Assembly: GCF_020687785.1 (NCBI RefSeq)
Contig: NZ_JAJEWI010000008.1
Span: 434,001-498,000 of the forward strand
Length of the DNA: 64,000 nucleotides
Source of the DNA: Sphingopyxis yananensis
GTDB lineage: Bacteria; Pseudomonadota; Alphaproteobacteria; Sphingomonadales; Sphingomonadaceae
Direction: 5' to 3'
A model generated the notes under the pieces. The model ran no database searches. It was given only the letters and a program-made list of their open reading frames with translations, and was not told the origin of the DNA. Position 1 is the first letter of the stretch, and each line of letters opens with the position of its first letter. The position numbers were made by a program, and so were the translations under genes. Below, in pieces: positions 46,402 to 54,335 of the stretch.

Positions 46402-48761
46402 TCGCCGCGCGGCAGGTTGATACGCACCAACGTCCCCTGCCCCTTTTCGGTTACCACATCCATCACCCCTCCATGGGCCGATACCAATTGCCGGGCCAAG
46501 GCCAAGCCAATGCCCCCCGCTGCGGTGGCCGCCTGACGCCCGCTGGTGACGGCGGCGACATCATCCGGCAATCCTGGGCCATTGTCCGACACAATGATTA
46601 TGACCGCCTGATCATCGCCCATCGCATGCACCAAGACACGGCCATCGCTGCGCCGCGTGGGCGCGGTAAAGCGAATGGCATTGTCGATCATGCTGCCCAG
46701 CAAGCGGCCCAGCCGCGCCGCATCGCCCGCAATCTCGCCCAAATCCGGCGCGATTTCGCGCACAAGCTCAATCTGTTCCTGCGCCGCAAAGGCCGCGCAA
46801 TCATCCATGGCGCGGTCCAACAAAGCCGCGACATCGACGGACGCATGTTCAATCGCCAGCGTTCCCGCCTCCGCCTGCGCCAAGTCCAATACATTGTCGA
46901 TATGACGGCCCAGCACGCCGACACTGTCCATAATCGCGCCGACATAGCTGGTCTGACGGTCGTTCAATCCGCCTGCATAGCCACCTTGCAGCATTTCGCT
47001 AAACCCAGCGATGCTGGTCAAGGGTGTGCGCAATTCGTAACTCATCCGCGACAAAAAGGCCGTCTTGACCTTGTCCGCCGCTTCCAAGGCTTCGTTGCGT
47101 TCGCGCAAAGCCCCTTCGATGCGGCGGCTATCGCTGATATCCAGCATGATCAACAGCGCATTGCCGTCGGGCAGGGGAATGGAGGCAAAGTCAAAATGCC
47201 GCCCGTCGGCAAAGCGAATTTCGCCAATGCGCTGCACCCGTTCCAAGGTGGCGGCACGGATCACCTCTTGCACCACATTAATTTGTTCGGGCTTGGCCAA
47301 ACGGTCCGCCAATCCGGCCATCAGCACATCTACGCGGGGGTGCGCCGCTAGTTGAAATTCATCAATGGCCCACAAGCGGCGGAAGCGCTGGTTCCACAAA
47401 TGCAAGCGGCCATCGGGAGCAAAGACCGCGATCGCTTCGAATAAATTATCAAAAGTCGCGGTGCGCACCCGCAGCAAAGTGTCGCGCGCACCCGCCAATT
47501 GGATATGCTCGGTTCGGTCCTCGACGATCAGCAACAAACCGCCTTCGGGCGTGGGCTGGGCGACGACGCGCAAATGGGTGCCATCACGCAGCAACCAATC
47601 TTCCTCCGCCGCATCGGGGCGGGCGAACCATTGTTCATGCGCTTCGCGCCATGCTGGAAAATCGCGCACTTCGGGCGTCCGTCCTGCGTCGCGCAATCGG
47701 TCGAGCAAGCGGGCAAAAGGCGGCGCTTCGTTCAAGGTTTCGGCGTCAATGTTGAACATGCGGCGAAACGGCAAATTGGCATAAACCAAATGGCGGTCCG
47801 GCCCAAATTGCACCACCGCCGCGGACAAACGGTCCAACAATTCGCGCTGCGCCTCTGCAAAGCGGCGATGACCGCTGCGTTCCAGCTCCAATTCCTGAAT
47901 ATCCACAGCATAGCCCGCAATGCCGATGGTCCGGCCGCCTGCTGGGGCCAAAGGCACATCGACCACGCGCATAATCCGCCGCTCACCCTTGACCGTGACC
48001 GGAATGGCGCGCAGCTGGGCCTCCCCGCTTTTGCGGCTGGCGGCGGCGGCATCAATGGCGCGGACACCCGCCACCGGTTCGCATAATTCAATGCCATCTT
48101 GAATCACCGCAGCGGCGCTTGGTGCCTCTACGGCTTCGACATAGGCGTGGTTGACAAGCGACAATTGCAAATTCATGTCGCGGAACCACATGGGGAAGGG
48201 CGCGGTGTCGATAAGGCCGGACAAGGCTTCGAACGCACCCATTGCATCGTCGCGTTCGCGCCGCGCTTCGGCCAAGGCTTGCTGCCCTTCGGTAGCGTCG
48301 CTCATCCACAATAAGACGGTGCCAGCCCCGCCAATCGCTGCTGGGGCGGCCCCGCCTTGAATCACAATGGTGCGCGCCCCGCCTTGCGGACGCAGGCTGA
48401 GTGTAAAGGCTTTGGCCCCGCGCTGGGCCCCCAATATGGCCTGACGCAATTGCTCATGCCCCGCAGCCGGAAAGCCAGTGTCTGGGCCGCGCATATCATC
48501 AAAATGGCGAATCCCGCCGTCCACGCCCAACCAGCGGTCCAGTCGGTCGCTGGCCTCGATGCGCCAATCGGGGCGAATAATCACCGGCATTTGCGGCGCG
48601 GCGGCCAGCAAGGCCGACAAACGCTCGGATTGGGCGGCCACAAAGGCGGAACCTCGCTGCATCGAAATGCCGCGCACCAAGGCCCATATCGCGGCGGCCA
48701 ACCACAGGACCGCCATCAAACCCAGCAAAAAAGACATGACGGGGGACAGAGGCTCGCTCAT
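46398..48761 (-). CDS. divL: DivL-type PAS-domain pseudo-histidine kinase (Tyr in place of phospho-accepting His)
   Basis: A 787-residue protein: one N-terminal membrane helix (about 9-30), several PAS-like domains (about 60-560, for example SAAVVQFGPDRHLVYANLPFRRMFN), a HisKA dimerisation helix, and a HATPase domain with N-box SMIDNAIRFT, SDNGPGLP and GGIGLALARQLV. The H-box reads LSRMSYELRTPLTSIAGFSEML: Tyr (codon TAC, about residue 575) replaces the usual His. The size, single helix and Tyr match Caulobacter DivL (769 residues, Tyr550), which with DivK controls the CckA-CtrA cell-cycle pathway. The ATG at 48761 is preferred; 17 more residues are possible. It heads the operon to trxA. Confidence 0.9.
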   Translation of the reverse strand: MSEPLSPVMSFLLGLMAVLWLAAAIWALVRGISMQRGSAFVAAQSERLSALLAAAPQMPVIIRPDWRIEASDRLDRWLGVDGGIRHFDDMRGPDTGFPAAGHEQLRQAILGAQRGAKAFTLSLRPQGGARTIVIQGGAAPAAIGGAGTVLLWMSDATEGQQALAEARRERDDAMGAFEALSGLIDTAPFPMWFRDMNLQLSLVNHAYVEAVEAPSAAAVIQDGIELCEPVAGVRAIDAAAASRKSGEAQLRAIPVTVKGERRIMRVVDVPLAPAGGRTIGIAGYAVDIQELELERSGHRRFAEAQRELLDRLSAAVVQFGPDRHLVYANLPFRRMFNIDAETLNEAPPFARLLDRLRDAGRTPEVRDFPAWREAHEQWFARPDAAEEDWLLRDGTHLRVVAQPTPEGGLLLIVEDRTEHIQLAGARDTLLRVRTATFDNLFEAIAVFAPDGRLHLWNQRFRRLWAIDEFQLAAHPRVDVLMAGLADRLAKPEQINVVQEVIRAATLERVQRIGEIRFADGRHFDFASIPLPDGNALLIMLDISDSRRIEGALRERNEALEAADKVKTAFLSRMSYELRTPLTSIAGFSEMLQGGYAGGLNDRQTSYVGAIMDSVGVLGRHIDNVLDLAQAEAGTLAIEHASVDVAALLDRAMDDCAAFAAQEQIELVREIAPDLGEIAGDAARLGRLLGSMIDNAIRFTAPTRRSDGRVLVHAMGDDQAVIIIVSDNGPGLPDDVAAVTSGRQAATAAGGIGLALARQLVSAHGGVMDVVTEKGQGTLVRINLPRGE

Positions 48762-48927
48762 CCCCAATGGATTCCAAAAATGTTGGGAAAACGCCCTGTG
48801 TGCATGATGCATCTGCCCTACTGCTGATGGGGCGATGTTTCAATCATCTGTGCAGGGGGAAATCACATTCACCCACAGCAATTTTCCACCATATGGCCGT
48901 AGATCTGCCTGTCCTGCACGATGACCA

Positions 48928-48968
48928 GAAAAAAGGCCCAACTCCAACAGGGACTTGGGCCTTTTTCC
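48928..48968 (-). terminator. Intrinsic terminator after ahcY
   Basis: On the minus strand AAAAAGGCCCAA and TTGGGCCTTTTTTC form a 12-base stem with a loop of about 13 bases and a six-T run, 35 bases beyond the ahcY stop. It separates ahcY from divL, so divL needs its own promoter in 48762-48927, where I see no clear boxes. Confidence 0.92.
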
Positions 48969-49003
48969 TTCACCATTGCGCCCCCAAATATGGGCGTTCC
49001 ACC

Positions 49004-50407
49004 TTAATAGCGGTAATGATCGGGCTTGAAGGGACCATCGACGCTGACGCCGATATAATCGGCCTGCTTTTGGGTCAGCTTGCTCAGCTTCACGCCCAGC
49101 TTTTCAAGGTGCAGCGCGGCAACCTTTTCGTCCAAATGCTTGGGCAGCACATAGACTTCATTCTTATAATTCTCACCCTTAGTGAAGAGTTCGATTTGGG
49201 CCAGCACCTGATTAGTAAAGCTGGACGACATCACAAAGCTGGGGTGGCCGGTGGCACAGCCCAGATTGACCAAGCGGCCCTTGGCCAGCACGATGATTTC
49301 CTTGCCATCGGGGAATTCCACCAAATCGGTGCCGGGCTTCACTTCGGTCCACTTATAATTGGCCAGACCAGCGATCTGAATTTCGCTGTCAAAGTGACCA
49401 ATGTTGCACACGATGCTCATGGGTTTCATCGCCGCCATATGTTCAGCGGTGATGACATCGGCGTTGCCGGTCGCGGTCACGAAAATGTCGGCGCGGGTCG
49501 CCGCTTCTTCCATAGTGACGACTTCATAGCCTTCCATCGCGGCTTGCAGCGCGCAAATCGGATCAACTTCGGTCACCAACACGCGGGCCCCGCCGTTGCG
49601 AAGGCTGGCCGCCGATCCTTTGCCCACATCGCCGAAACCGCAAACAGTGGCCACCTTGCCAGCCAACATCACATCGGTGGCGCGGCGGATGGCGTCGACC
49701 AAGCTTTCCTTGCAACCATAAAGATTGTCGAACTTCGACTTGGTGACGCTGTCGTTCACATTGATCGCGGGGAAAGGCAATTCGCCCTTTTTCGCCAATT
49801 CATACAAGCGGTGCACACCCGTGGTCGTTTCTTCCGACACGCCCGTCAACGCCTTGACCGTCTTGGTCAAATAGCCGGGGTTCGCCGCAACAAAGGCCTT
49901 CACGGCGCGCTGAAATTCGATTTCTTCTTCATTTTCTGGCGCGGGCAAGGTTGCGCCTGCTTCCAGCTTCGCGCCCCACAGCGCGAACATGGTGGCGTCG
50001 CCGCCATCGTCCAAAATGATATTGGCGGTGGTGTTACCCCAATCAAAGATACGGCCCACATAATCCCAATAATCCGCAAGGCTTTCGCCCTTTACCGCGA
50101 ACACAGGGATATTTTGCGCCGCAATGGCTGCCGCCGCATGGTCTTGGGTAGAAAAGATGTTGCAGGTTGCCCAGCGAACTTCTGCGCCCAGCGCCACCAA
50201 AGTTTCAATCAGCACCGCCGTTTGAATGGTCATGTGCAGCGAACCGGTGATGCGCGCTCCCTTCAATGGTTGTGCTGCGCCAAATTCAGCGCGCAGCGCC
50301 ATCAGGCCAGGCATTTCGGTTTCGGCAATGGCAATTTCTTTGCGGCCAAAATCAGCCAGACCAATATCGGCAATCACATAATCGAGGGTATTAGCGGCGG
50401 TGGCCAC
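49004..50407 (-). CDS. ahcY: Adenosylhomocysteinase
   Basis: A 467-residue S-adenosylhomocysteine hydrolase, splitting SAH into adenosine and homocysteine to relieve inhibition of methyltransferases. It starts at a GTG at 50407 seven bases after AGGAGA. The NAD-binding motif [42 protein letters not shown] is in the middle, and the terminal KPDHYRY is the conserved C-terminus. It carries the insertion of about 40 residues common to bacterial forms (region rich in Glu, [15 protein letters not shown]). Ends at a strong terminator; divergent from the gene at 50879. Confidence 0.97.
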   Translation of the reverse strand: MATAANTLDYVIADIGLADFGRKEIAIAETEMPGLMALRAEFGAAQPLKGARITGSLHMTIQTAVLIETLVALGAEVRWATCNIFSTQDHAAAAIAAQNIPVFAVKGESLADYWDYVGRIFDWGNTTANIILDDGGDATMFALWGAKLEAGATLPAPENEEEIEFQRAVKAFVAANPGYLTKTVKALTGVSEETTTGVHRLYELAKKGELPFPAINVNDSVTKSKFDNLYGCKESLVDAIRRATDVMLAGKVATVCGFGDVGKGSAASLRNGGARVLVTEVDPICALQAAMEGYEVVTMEEAATRADIFVTATGNADVITAEHMAAMKPMSIVCNIGHFDSEIQIAGLANYKWTEVKPGTDLVEFPDGKEIIVLAKGRLVNLGCATGHPSFVMSSSFTNQVLAQIELFTKGENYKNEVYVLPKHLDEKVAALHLEKLGVKLSKLTQKQADYIGVSVDGPFKPDHYRY

Positions 50408-50878
50408 AAGCCATTCTCCTATTTCAACATTCCTGCGGGTGGTGGCGACTGACCAGCGGCCACAAGCCCGTAGCAGCGCAATTAAGTTACGCGCTTTAGC
50501 GGATTATCCCGCCCCCATCAAATATAAACTTTTCTTTATATCCCACTCCATTCTTATCCGGCGGGACGCAATAGGGTGGCCGCGATTTCCGGCCCAATTC
50601 CCCCCAACCCAACCAAGGTCGCCGTTACCAAGCGCATAGGAGGGGCGCAGCGGAGGGGCACATGTCAAAACAGCAGAAAAATGAGATTTTTCCGCGCAGG
50701 GTTAAAAATAAATTTTTCCAGCGCATGGCCTGTCACATTTCCAAGCCCAATAAACGCCTTTGCGATAAGGCTAATTTATATTTGTTACAATATTGTGACA
50801 ACAGGCTGAAATATTTGACATTTCTTCTGACAATATGGACAATCAGAACCAGAATTTCATCTATTGGGGAGAGAGAAT
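50408..50878. other. Long divergent intergenic region between ahcY and a small exported protein
   Basis: A 471-base non-coding stretch, AT-rich in the right half. I looked for an SAH or SAM/SAH riboswitch upstream of ahcY and could not match either consensus. There is a G/A-rich patch (GGAGGGG, about 50650-50660) before a frame starting at 50662, whose translation looks non-coding. The rightmost 100 bases contain a dyad and a promoter for the gene at 50879. Confidence 0.5.
50782..50843 (+). promoter_or_regulatory. Dyad plus promoter upstream of the small exported protein gene
   Basis: TTGTTACAATATTGTGACAA (50782-50801) is a 20-base palindrome with one mismatched pair. It is followed by a consensus -35, TTGACA (50815-50820), and after 17 bases GACAAT (50838-50843), a four-of-six -10. 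The start codon is at 50879 with GGGGAGAGAG before it. A dimeric regulator just upstream of the -35 would suit activation. Confidence 0.5.
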
Positions 50879-51289
50879 ATGAAAATTTCCGCCATCCTAA
50901 TTGGCATACTCGCCGCCTATTCCGTGCCCGCAGCCGCGCAATCCATCGTCGTGGTGACCGCGCCGCAACCAAGCCTGGAACAATTGCCAGTGGCCTATGC
51001 CGAATTGTCTTCGGGCCAAAATATGCGTGCCGTGGAAAAATTATCCATGGACGAAGTCAATGCCCAGCACCCCGCCCATTTAATCAATCTGGGAACAGCA
51101 CTGGCCCGCACAGGCCAAATTGATGCAGCGAAATCCGCCTATCTGGCGGCCCTAAACAGCCCCGATCGTTATGATCTGGAAATGGCGAATGGCCGCTATC
51201 GGGATTCGCGATGGGCCGCACGGGAGGCCTTGGTCCAACTCAACAGCCGCCAGCCGGTGTCCAGCGCCCAGCTTGCGCTGGTCCGCTAA
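50879..51289 (+). CDS. Small exported TPR-like protein, unknown function
   Basis: A 136-residue protein with a Sec signal (MKISAILIGILAAYSVPAAAQS, cut near residue 21). The mature part contains one recognisable tetratricopeptide-like helix pair, PAHLINLGTALARTGQIDAAKSAYLAALNSPDRYDLEMANG, suggesting a short protein-binding helical repeat in the periplasm. Proteins of this kind occur in sphingomonads without assigned function. Strong ribosome site (GGGGAGAGAG) and a well-formed promoter/dyad upstream suggest real, regulated expression. Confidence 0.75.
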   Translation: MKISAILIGILAAYSVPAAAQSIVVVTAPQPSLEQLPVAYAELSSGQNMRAVEKLSMDEVNAQHPAHLINLGTALARTGQIDAAKSAYLAALNSPDRYDLEMANGRYRDSRWAAREALVQLNSRQPVSSAQLALVR

Positions 51290-51345
51290 CCGCCACTTTA
51301 TGGCAAAAGGTGGGCGTCATTCCGTACCAAAGGACGCCCCCACCG

Positions 51346-51909
51346 TCAGGCCTCGCCGCCCGTGATGGTCAATAAGCGCGTATCTATGCCCCCGTCTAAA
51401 AAGGCGCGGTGCCATTTCTTATGCGGTTTCTCGCCAAATAACAGGGCGTCGCTGCCGGATGTCACATGCCAGCCATGATGCACTAGCTCATCTTCTAACT
51501 GGCCACCCTCCCAGCCTGCATAGCCAAGCGCGACCAACCATTGGCTGGGTCCGCGCCCTTCCGCAATGGCACGCAAAATATCATGGGAACTGGACAGCAT
51601 CCAACGATCAGCGACTTGCACCGCATCCGCCCCCGCCCAATCCATGCTATGCAACACAAAACCACGGGTCGGTTCCACAGGTCCGCCAAAATAGACTGGC
51701 ACGTCCAGCGGGTCTTCATGGGCGATGTTCAATTGGTCCATGACAGACCCAACCGTCAGGCCATCCAGCAATTTGGCGACACCAATGCCCATTGCGCCAT
51801 CATCGTCATGGCTGACCATAGCGATAACAGCCTGTTCAAACCGACGATCCCCCATTCCGGGCAGGGCCAACAATAGCTGACCCGTAAACCAAGGATTTCT
51901 TTCATTCAT
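51346..51909 (-). CDS. YqgE/AlgH-family protein
   Basis: A 187-residue UPF0301 (YqgE/AlgH) protein, starting at ATG 51909 where the family's NPWFTGQLLLALPGMGDRRFEQAVI begins. Conserved segments MVSHDDDGAMGIGVAK, VYFGGPVEPTRGFVLHS and LGYAGWEGGQLEDEL are intact. The family was named from an alginate regulator but its molecular role is unresolved. It is divergent from the peroxiredoxin gene. Confidence 0.93.
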   Translation of the reverse strand: MNERNPWFTGQLLLALPGMGDRRFEQAVIAMVSHDDDGAMGIGVAKLLDGLTVGSVMDQLNIAHEDPLDVPVYFGGPVEPTRGFVLHSMDWAGADAVQVADRWMLSSSHDILRAIAEGRGPSQWLVALGYAGWEGGQLEDELVHHGWHVTSGSDALLFGEKPHKKWHRAFLDGGIDTRLLTITGGEA

Positions 51910-52088
51910 ATATTCATCATGGCGATGCTCTGTCCGTGGGTCCAGCCCCATGGGCAAATTTCCTGATCGCTTATCTTGGCCGATACACGCGTCAAAGGGC
52001 AACGAAATCGGGCCATCACCTTGACTTGGCCTGTCCGCCGCACAATGTCTGCGGTGAAAATGATACCCAAGTTCAGAAAGGATGCCCC

Positions 52089-52571
52089 ATGACAATTCAA
52101 ACTGGCGAAAAACTGCCTGAAACCACCTTGGTCAAAATGACCCAAAATGGCCCCGAACAGGTCAAGAGCAGCGAATATTTCGCTGGCCGCAAAGTTGCCC
52201 TTTTCTCGGTTCCTGGCGCATTTACACCGACCTGCTCGGCCAAGCATTTGCCCGGCTATGTGGACAAGGCCGCAGAACTCAAGGCCAAGGGCATTGACGA
52301 AATTGCTTGCACCGCCGTCAACGACGCCTTTGTGCTGGGCGCATGGGCCAAGCAAGGCGAAGCCACCGACAGCGTCACCATGTTGGCCGATGGCAATGGC
52401 GCTTTGGTCGAATCCATGGGCTTGACCATGGATGGCACGGCTTTTGGCATGGGCCAGCGCGGCCAGCGTTTCTCGATGGTCGTCAATGACGGTGTCGTCG
52501 AACAATTGTTCGTCGAAGCACCGGGCGAATTTCGGGTTTCCAGCGCAGAACATATGCTCGAAAATCTGTAA
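52089..52571 (+). CDS. Peroxiredoxin, Prx5/AhpE-like
   Basis: A 160-residue thiol peroxidase of the Prx5 subgroup, starting at ATG 52089 after AAAGGATG. The active site is in VPGAFTPTCSAKHLPGYVDKA with the peroxidatic Cys at about residue 48 and Pro/Thr of the PxxxTxxC motif preserved. Catalytic Arg is expected in the later region (GQRGQRFSMVV). It detoxifies hydrogen peroxide and organic peroxides with glutaredoxin or thioredoxin as donor. Confidence 0.94.
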   Translation: MTIQTGEKLPETTLVKMTQNGPEQVKSSEYFAGRKVALFSVPGAFTPTCSAKHLPGYVDKAAELKAKGIDEIACTAVNDAFVLGAWAKQGEATDSVTMLADGNGALVESMGLTMDGTAFGMGQRGQRFSMVVNDGVVEQLFVEAPGEFRVSSAEHMLENL

Positions 52572-52778
52572 AATATTTATTTTGGCGATGGCGCACGGCG
52601 GCAAATCCGCTGTGCGCCATCGCCCTATATGGTGGCCCAACACCATCATGGTAATTTTCTTATAATGTCTGGCGGCATGCCGCGCCTTTCATGCCCGCAT
52701 ATTTTGCCAATTCAGCAATTTTCGATGGATTAACCACGGCATATTTCTTTGGTCATAAAAGCATGTCACTATAGCGAC

Positions 52779-54260
52779 ATGACCATCAGAACTTCGAAGA
52801 TTGAGACCGATACTGACACGCTGGTTGAAACGATTATCAGCGAACTTCAGACCCAATTTAAAACCGCCGTTGGCGCGCTGAAATCCGCGATTTCAGATTA
52901 TGTGAAGCATCGCACATTGCCGCCCGCCGATGCCCGCGAAACGGGCCTGTTCGACTATCCCGCGTTGCGGATTGTCACCGACGGCGAATATCGCGGTACA
53001 GCGGACCGCCACAGCGTTGCCTTCGGCCATTTTGAACGCGCCGGCGAATTTGTCACCACCATCACCCGCCCCGATTTATTCGCCGATTATTTGCGCGAAC
53101 AATTGTCGCTATTGGTGGAAAATTACGATGTCACCATCGAGGTTACGCGCACGGGCCAGCAAATCCCCTTCCCTTATGTTTTGGATGCCAGCGATGGGTC
53201 GGACATGGGCAGCGTGACACCGCTGGAACTGGCCCGCCATTTCCCAACCACCGATTTGGCGGATATTGGCGACGAATTGGCCGATGGCCTATTTGGGGCC
53301 GACACAGAAAAATCCCAACCACTGGCGCTGTTTGACGCGCTGCGCACTGATTTTTCTTTGGCGCGCCTGCGTCACTATACGGGCACCGCGCCGGAACATT
53401 TTCAACGCTATATCTTGTTCACCAACTATCACCGCTATGTCGATGAATTTGTTTCGTGGGCCGGCGAGCAAATTGGCAAGGGCCGCTACACAGCATTGGC
53501 CGGTGCTGGCGGCCTTTATGTCAACGAAGCAGGCGTAAACGCCGGCGCATTGGTGGCCGACAGCGCGTGGCGGCGGCATCAAATGCCCGCCTATCACTTA
53601 ATCACACCCAGCGGCGACGGCATCACCTTGGTCAATATCGGCGTCGGCCCGTCGAACGCCAAAACCATCTGCGACCATTTGGCGGTGCTGCGCCCAGAAG
53701 CATGGCTGATGATCGGCCACTGCGGCGGGCTGCGTCCCACCCAGCGCATTGGCGATTATGTGTTGGCCCATGCCTATTTGCGCGACGACCATATTTTGGA
53801 CAGCGTCCTGCCGCCCGAAATCCCCATCCCCCCGATCGCCGAAGTGCAAATGGCGCTGGCCAGCGCGGCCGAAGCGATTTCCGGAACGCGGGGCGCCGAT
53901 TTAAAAAAGCGCCTGCGGACCGGCACGCTGGTCACCACCGACGATCGCAATTGGGAATTGCGCTACAGCGACAGCGCGCTGCGCTTTTCGCAATCGCGGG
54001 CGATTGGCATTGATATGGAATCCGCCACCATCGCGGCCCAAGGCTATCGCTTTCGCGTGCCCTATGGCACTTTGCTGTGCGTCAGCGACAAGCCGCTGCA
54101 TGGCGAATTAAAACTGCCTGGCCAAGCCAATCGTTTCTACGAAGAAGCCATCGCCGCCCATTTGAAAATCGGCATTTTGACATGCGAGATTTTGCGCGAC
54201 GAAGGGGCGAAATTGCACAGCCGCAAATTGCGCGCCTTCAACGAACCCCCTTTCCGTTAA
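52779..54260 (+). CDS. amn: AMP nucleosidase
   Basis: A 493-residue AMP nucleosidase, hydrolysing AMP to adenine and ribose-5-phosphate. The N-terminal domain (about 1-180) is the AMN-specific region; the C-terminal domain (about 210-490) has the nucleoside-phosphorylase fold, with LMIGHCGGLRPTQRIGDYVLAHAYLRDDHILD and the substrate-binding Glu-Ser in IGIDMESATIAAQGYRFRVPYGTLLCVSDKPL. The ATG at 52779 is preferred over a start 30 bases earlier. Ends at a very strong bidirectional terminator. Confidence 0.95.
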   Translation: MTIRTSKIETDTDTLVETIISELQTQFKTAVGALKSAISDYVKHRTLPPADARETGLFDYPALRIVTDGEYRGTADRHSVAFGHFERAGEFVTTITRPDLFADYLREQLSLLVENYDVTIEVTRTGQQIPFPYVLDASDGSDMGSVTPLELARHFPTTDLADIGDELADGLFGADTEKSQPLALFDALRTDFSLARLRHYTGTAPEHFQRYILFTNYHRYVDEFVSWAGEQIGKGRYTALAGAGGLYVNEAGVNAGALVADSAWRRHQMPAYHLITPSGDGITLVNIGVGPSNAKTICDHLAVLRPEAWLMIGHCGGLRPTQRIGDYVLAHAYLRDDHILDSVLPPEIPIPPIAEVQMALASAAEAISGTRGADLKKRLRTGTLVTTDDRNWELRYSDSALRFSQSRAIGIDMESATIAAQGYRFRVPYGTLLCVSDKPLHGELKLPGQANRFYEEAIAAHLKIGILTCEILRDEGAKLHSRKLRAFNEPPFR

Positions 54261-54273
54261 GCGTAAAACCCAC

Positions 54274-54314
54274 AAATAAGGGGCCGGAACAAAGGATGTT
54301 CCGGCCCCTTATTT
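54274..54314. terminator. Bidirectional terminator between amn and the M2 peptidase gene
   Basis: Arms of 18 bases, AAATAAGGGGCCGGAACA and its exact complement, pair perfectly around a five-base loop. It lies 13 bases after the amn stop and 21 bases beyond the convergent peptidase stop, and serves both transcripts. Confidence 0.93.
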
Positions 54315-54335
54315 CATGACGCGCGCCGCGCCAAA

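Noticed and set aside
48767..50452. 561-codon frame antisense to ahcY
   Set aside because: Shadow of ahcY; runs through the terminator and both gene ends without start signals.
50408..50600. SAH or SAM/SAH riboswitch upstream of ahcY
   Set aside because: I compared the minus-strand leader with the remembered consensus elements and found no matching core. A covariance-model search would settle it.
50662..51123. Frame with a strong-looking ribosome site (GGAGGGG) before ATG at 50662
   Set aside because: The first 70 codons are translated AT-rich promoter sequence, and it then runs out of frame through the exported-protein gene at 50879. The purine patch is probably coincidental.
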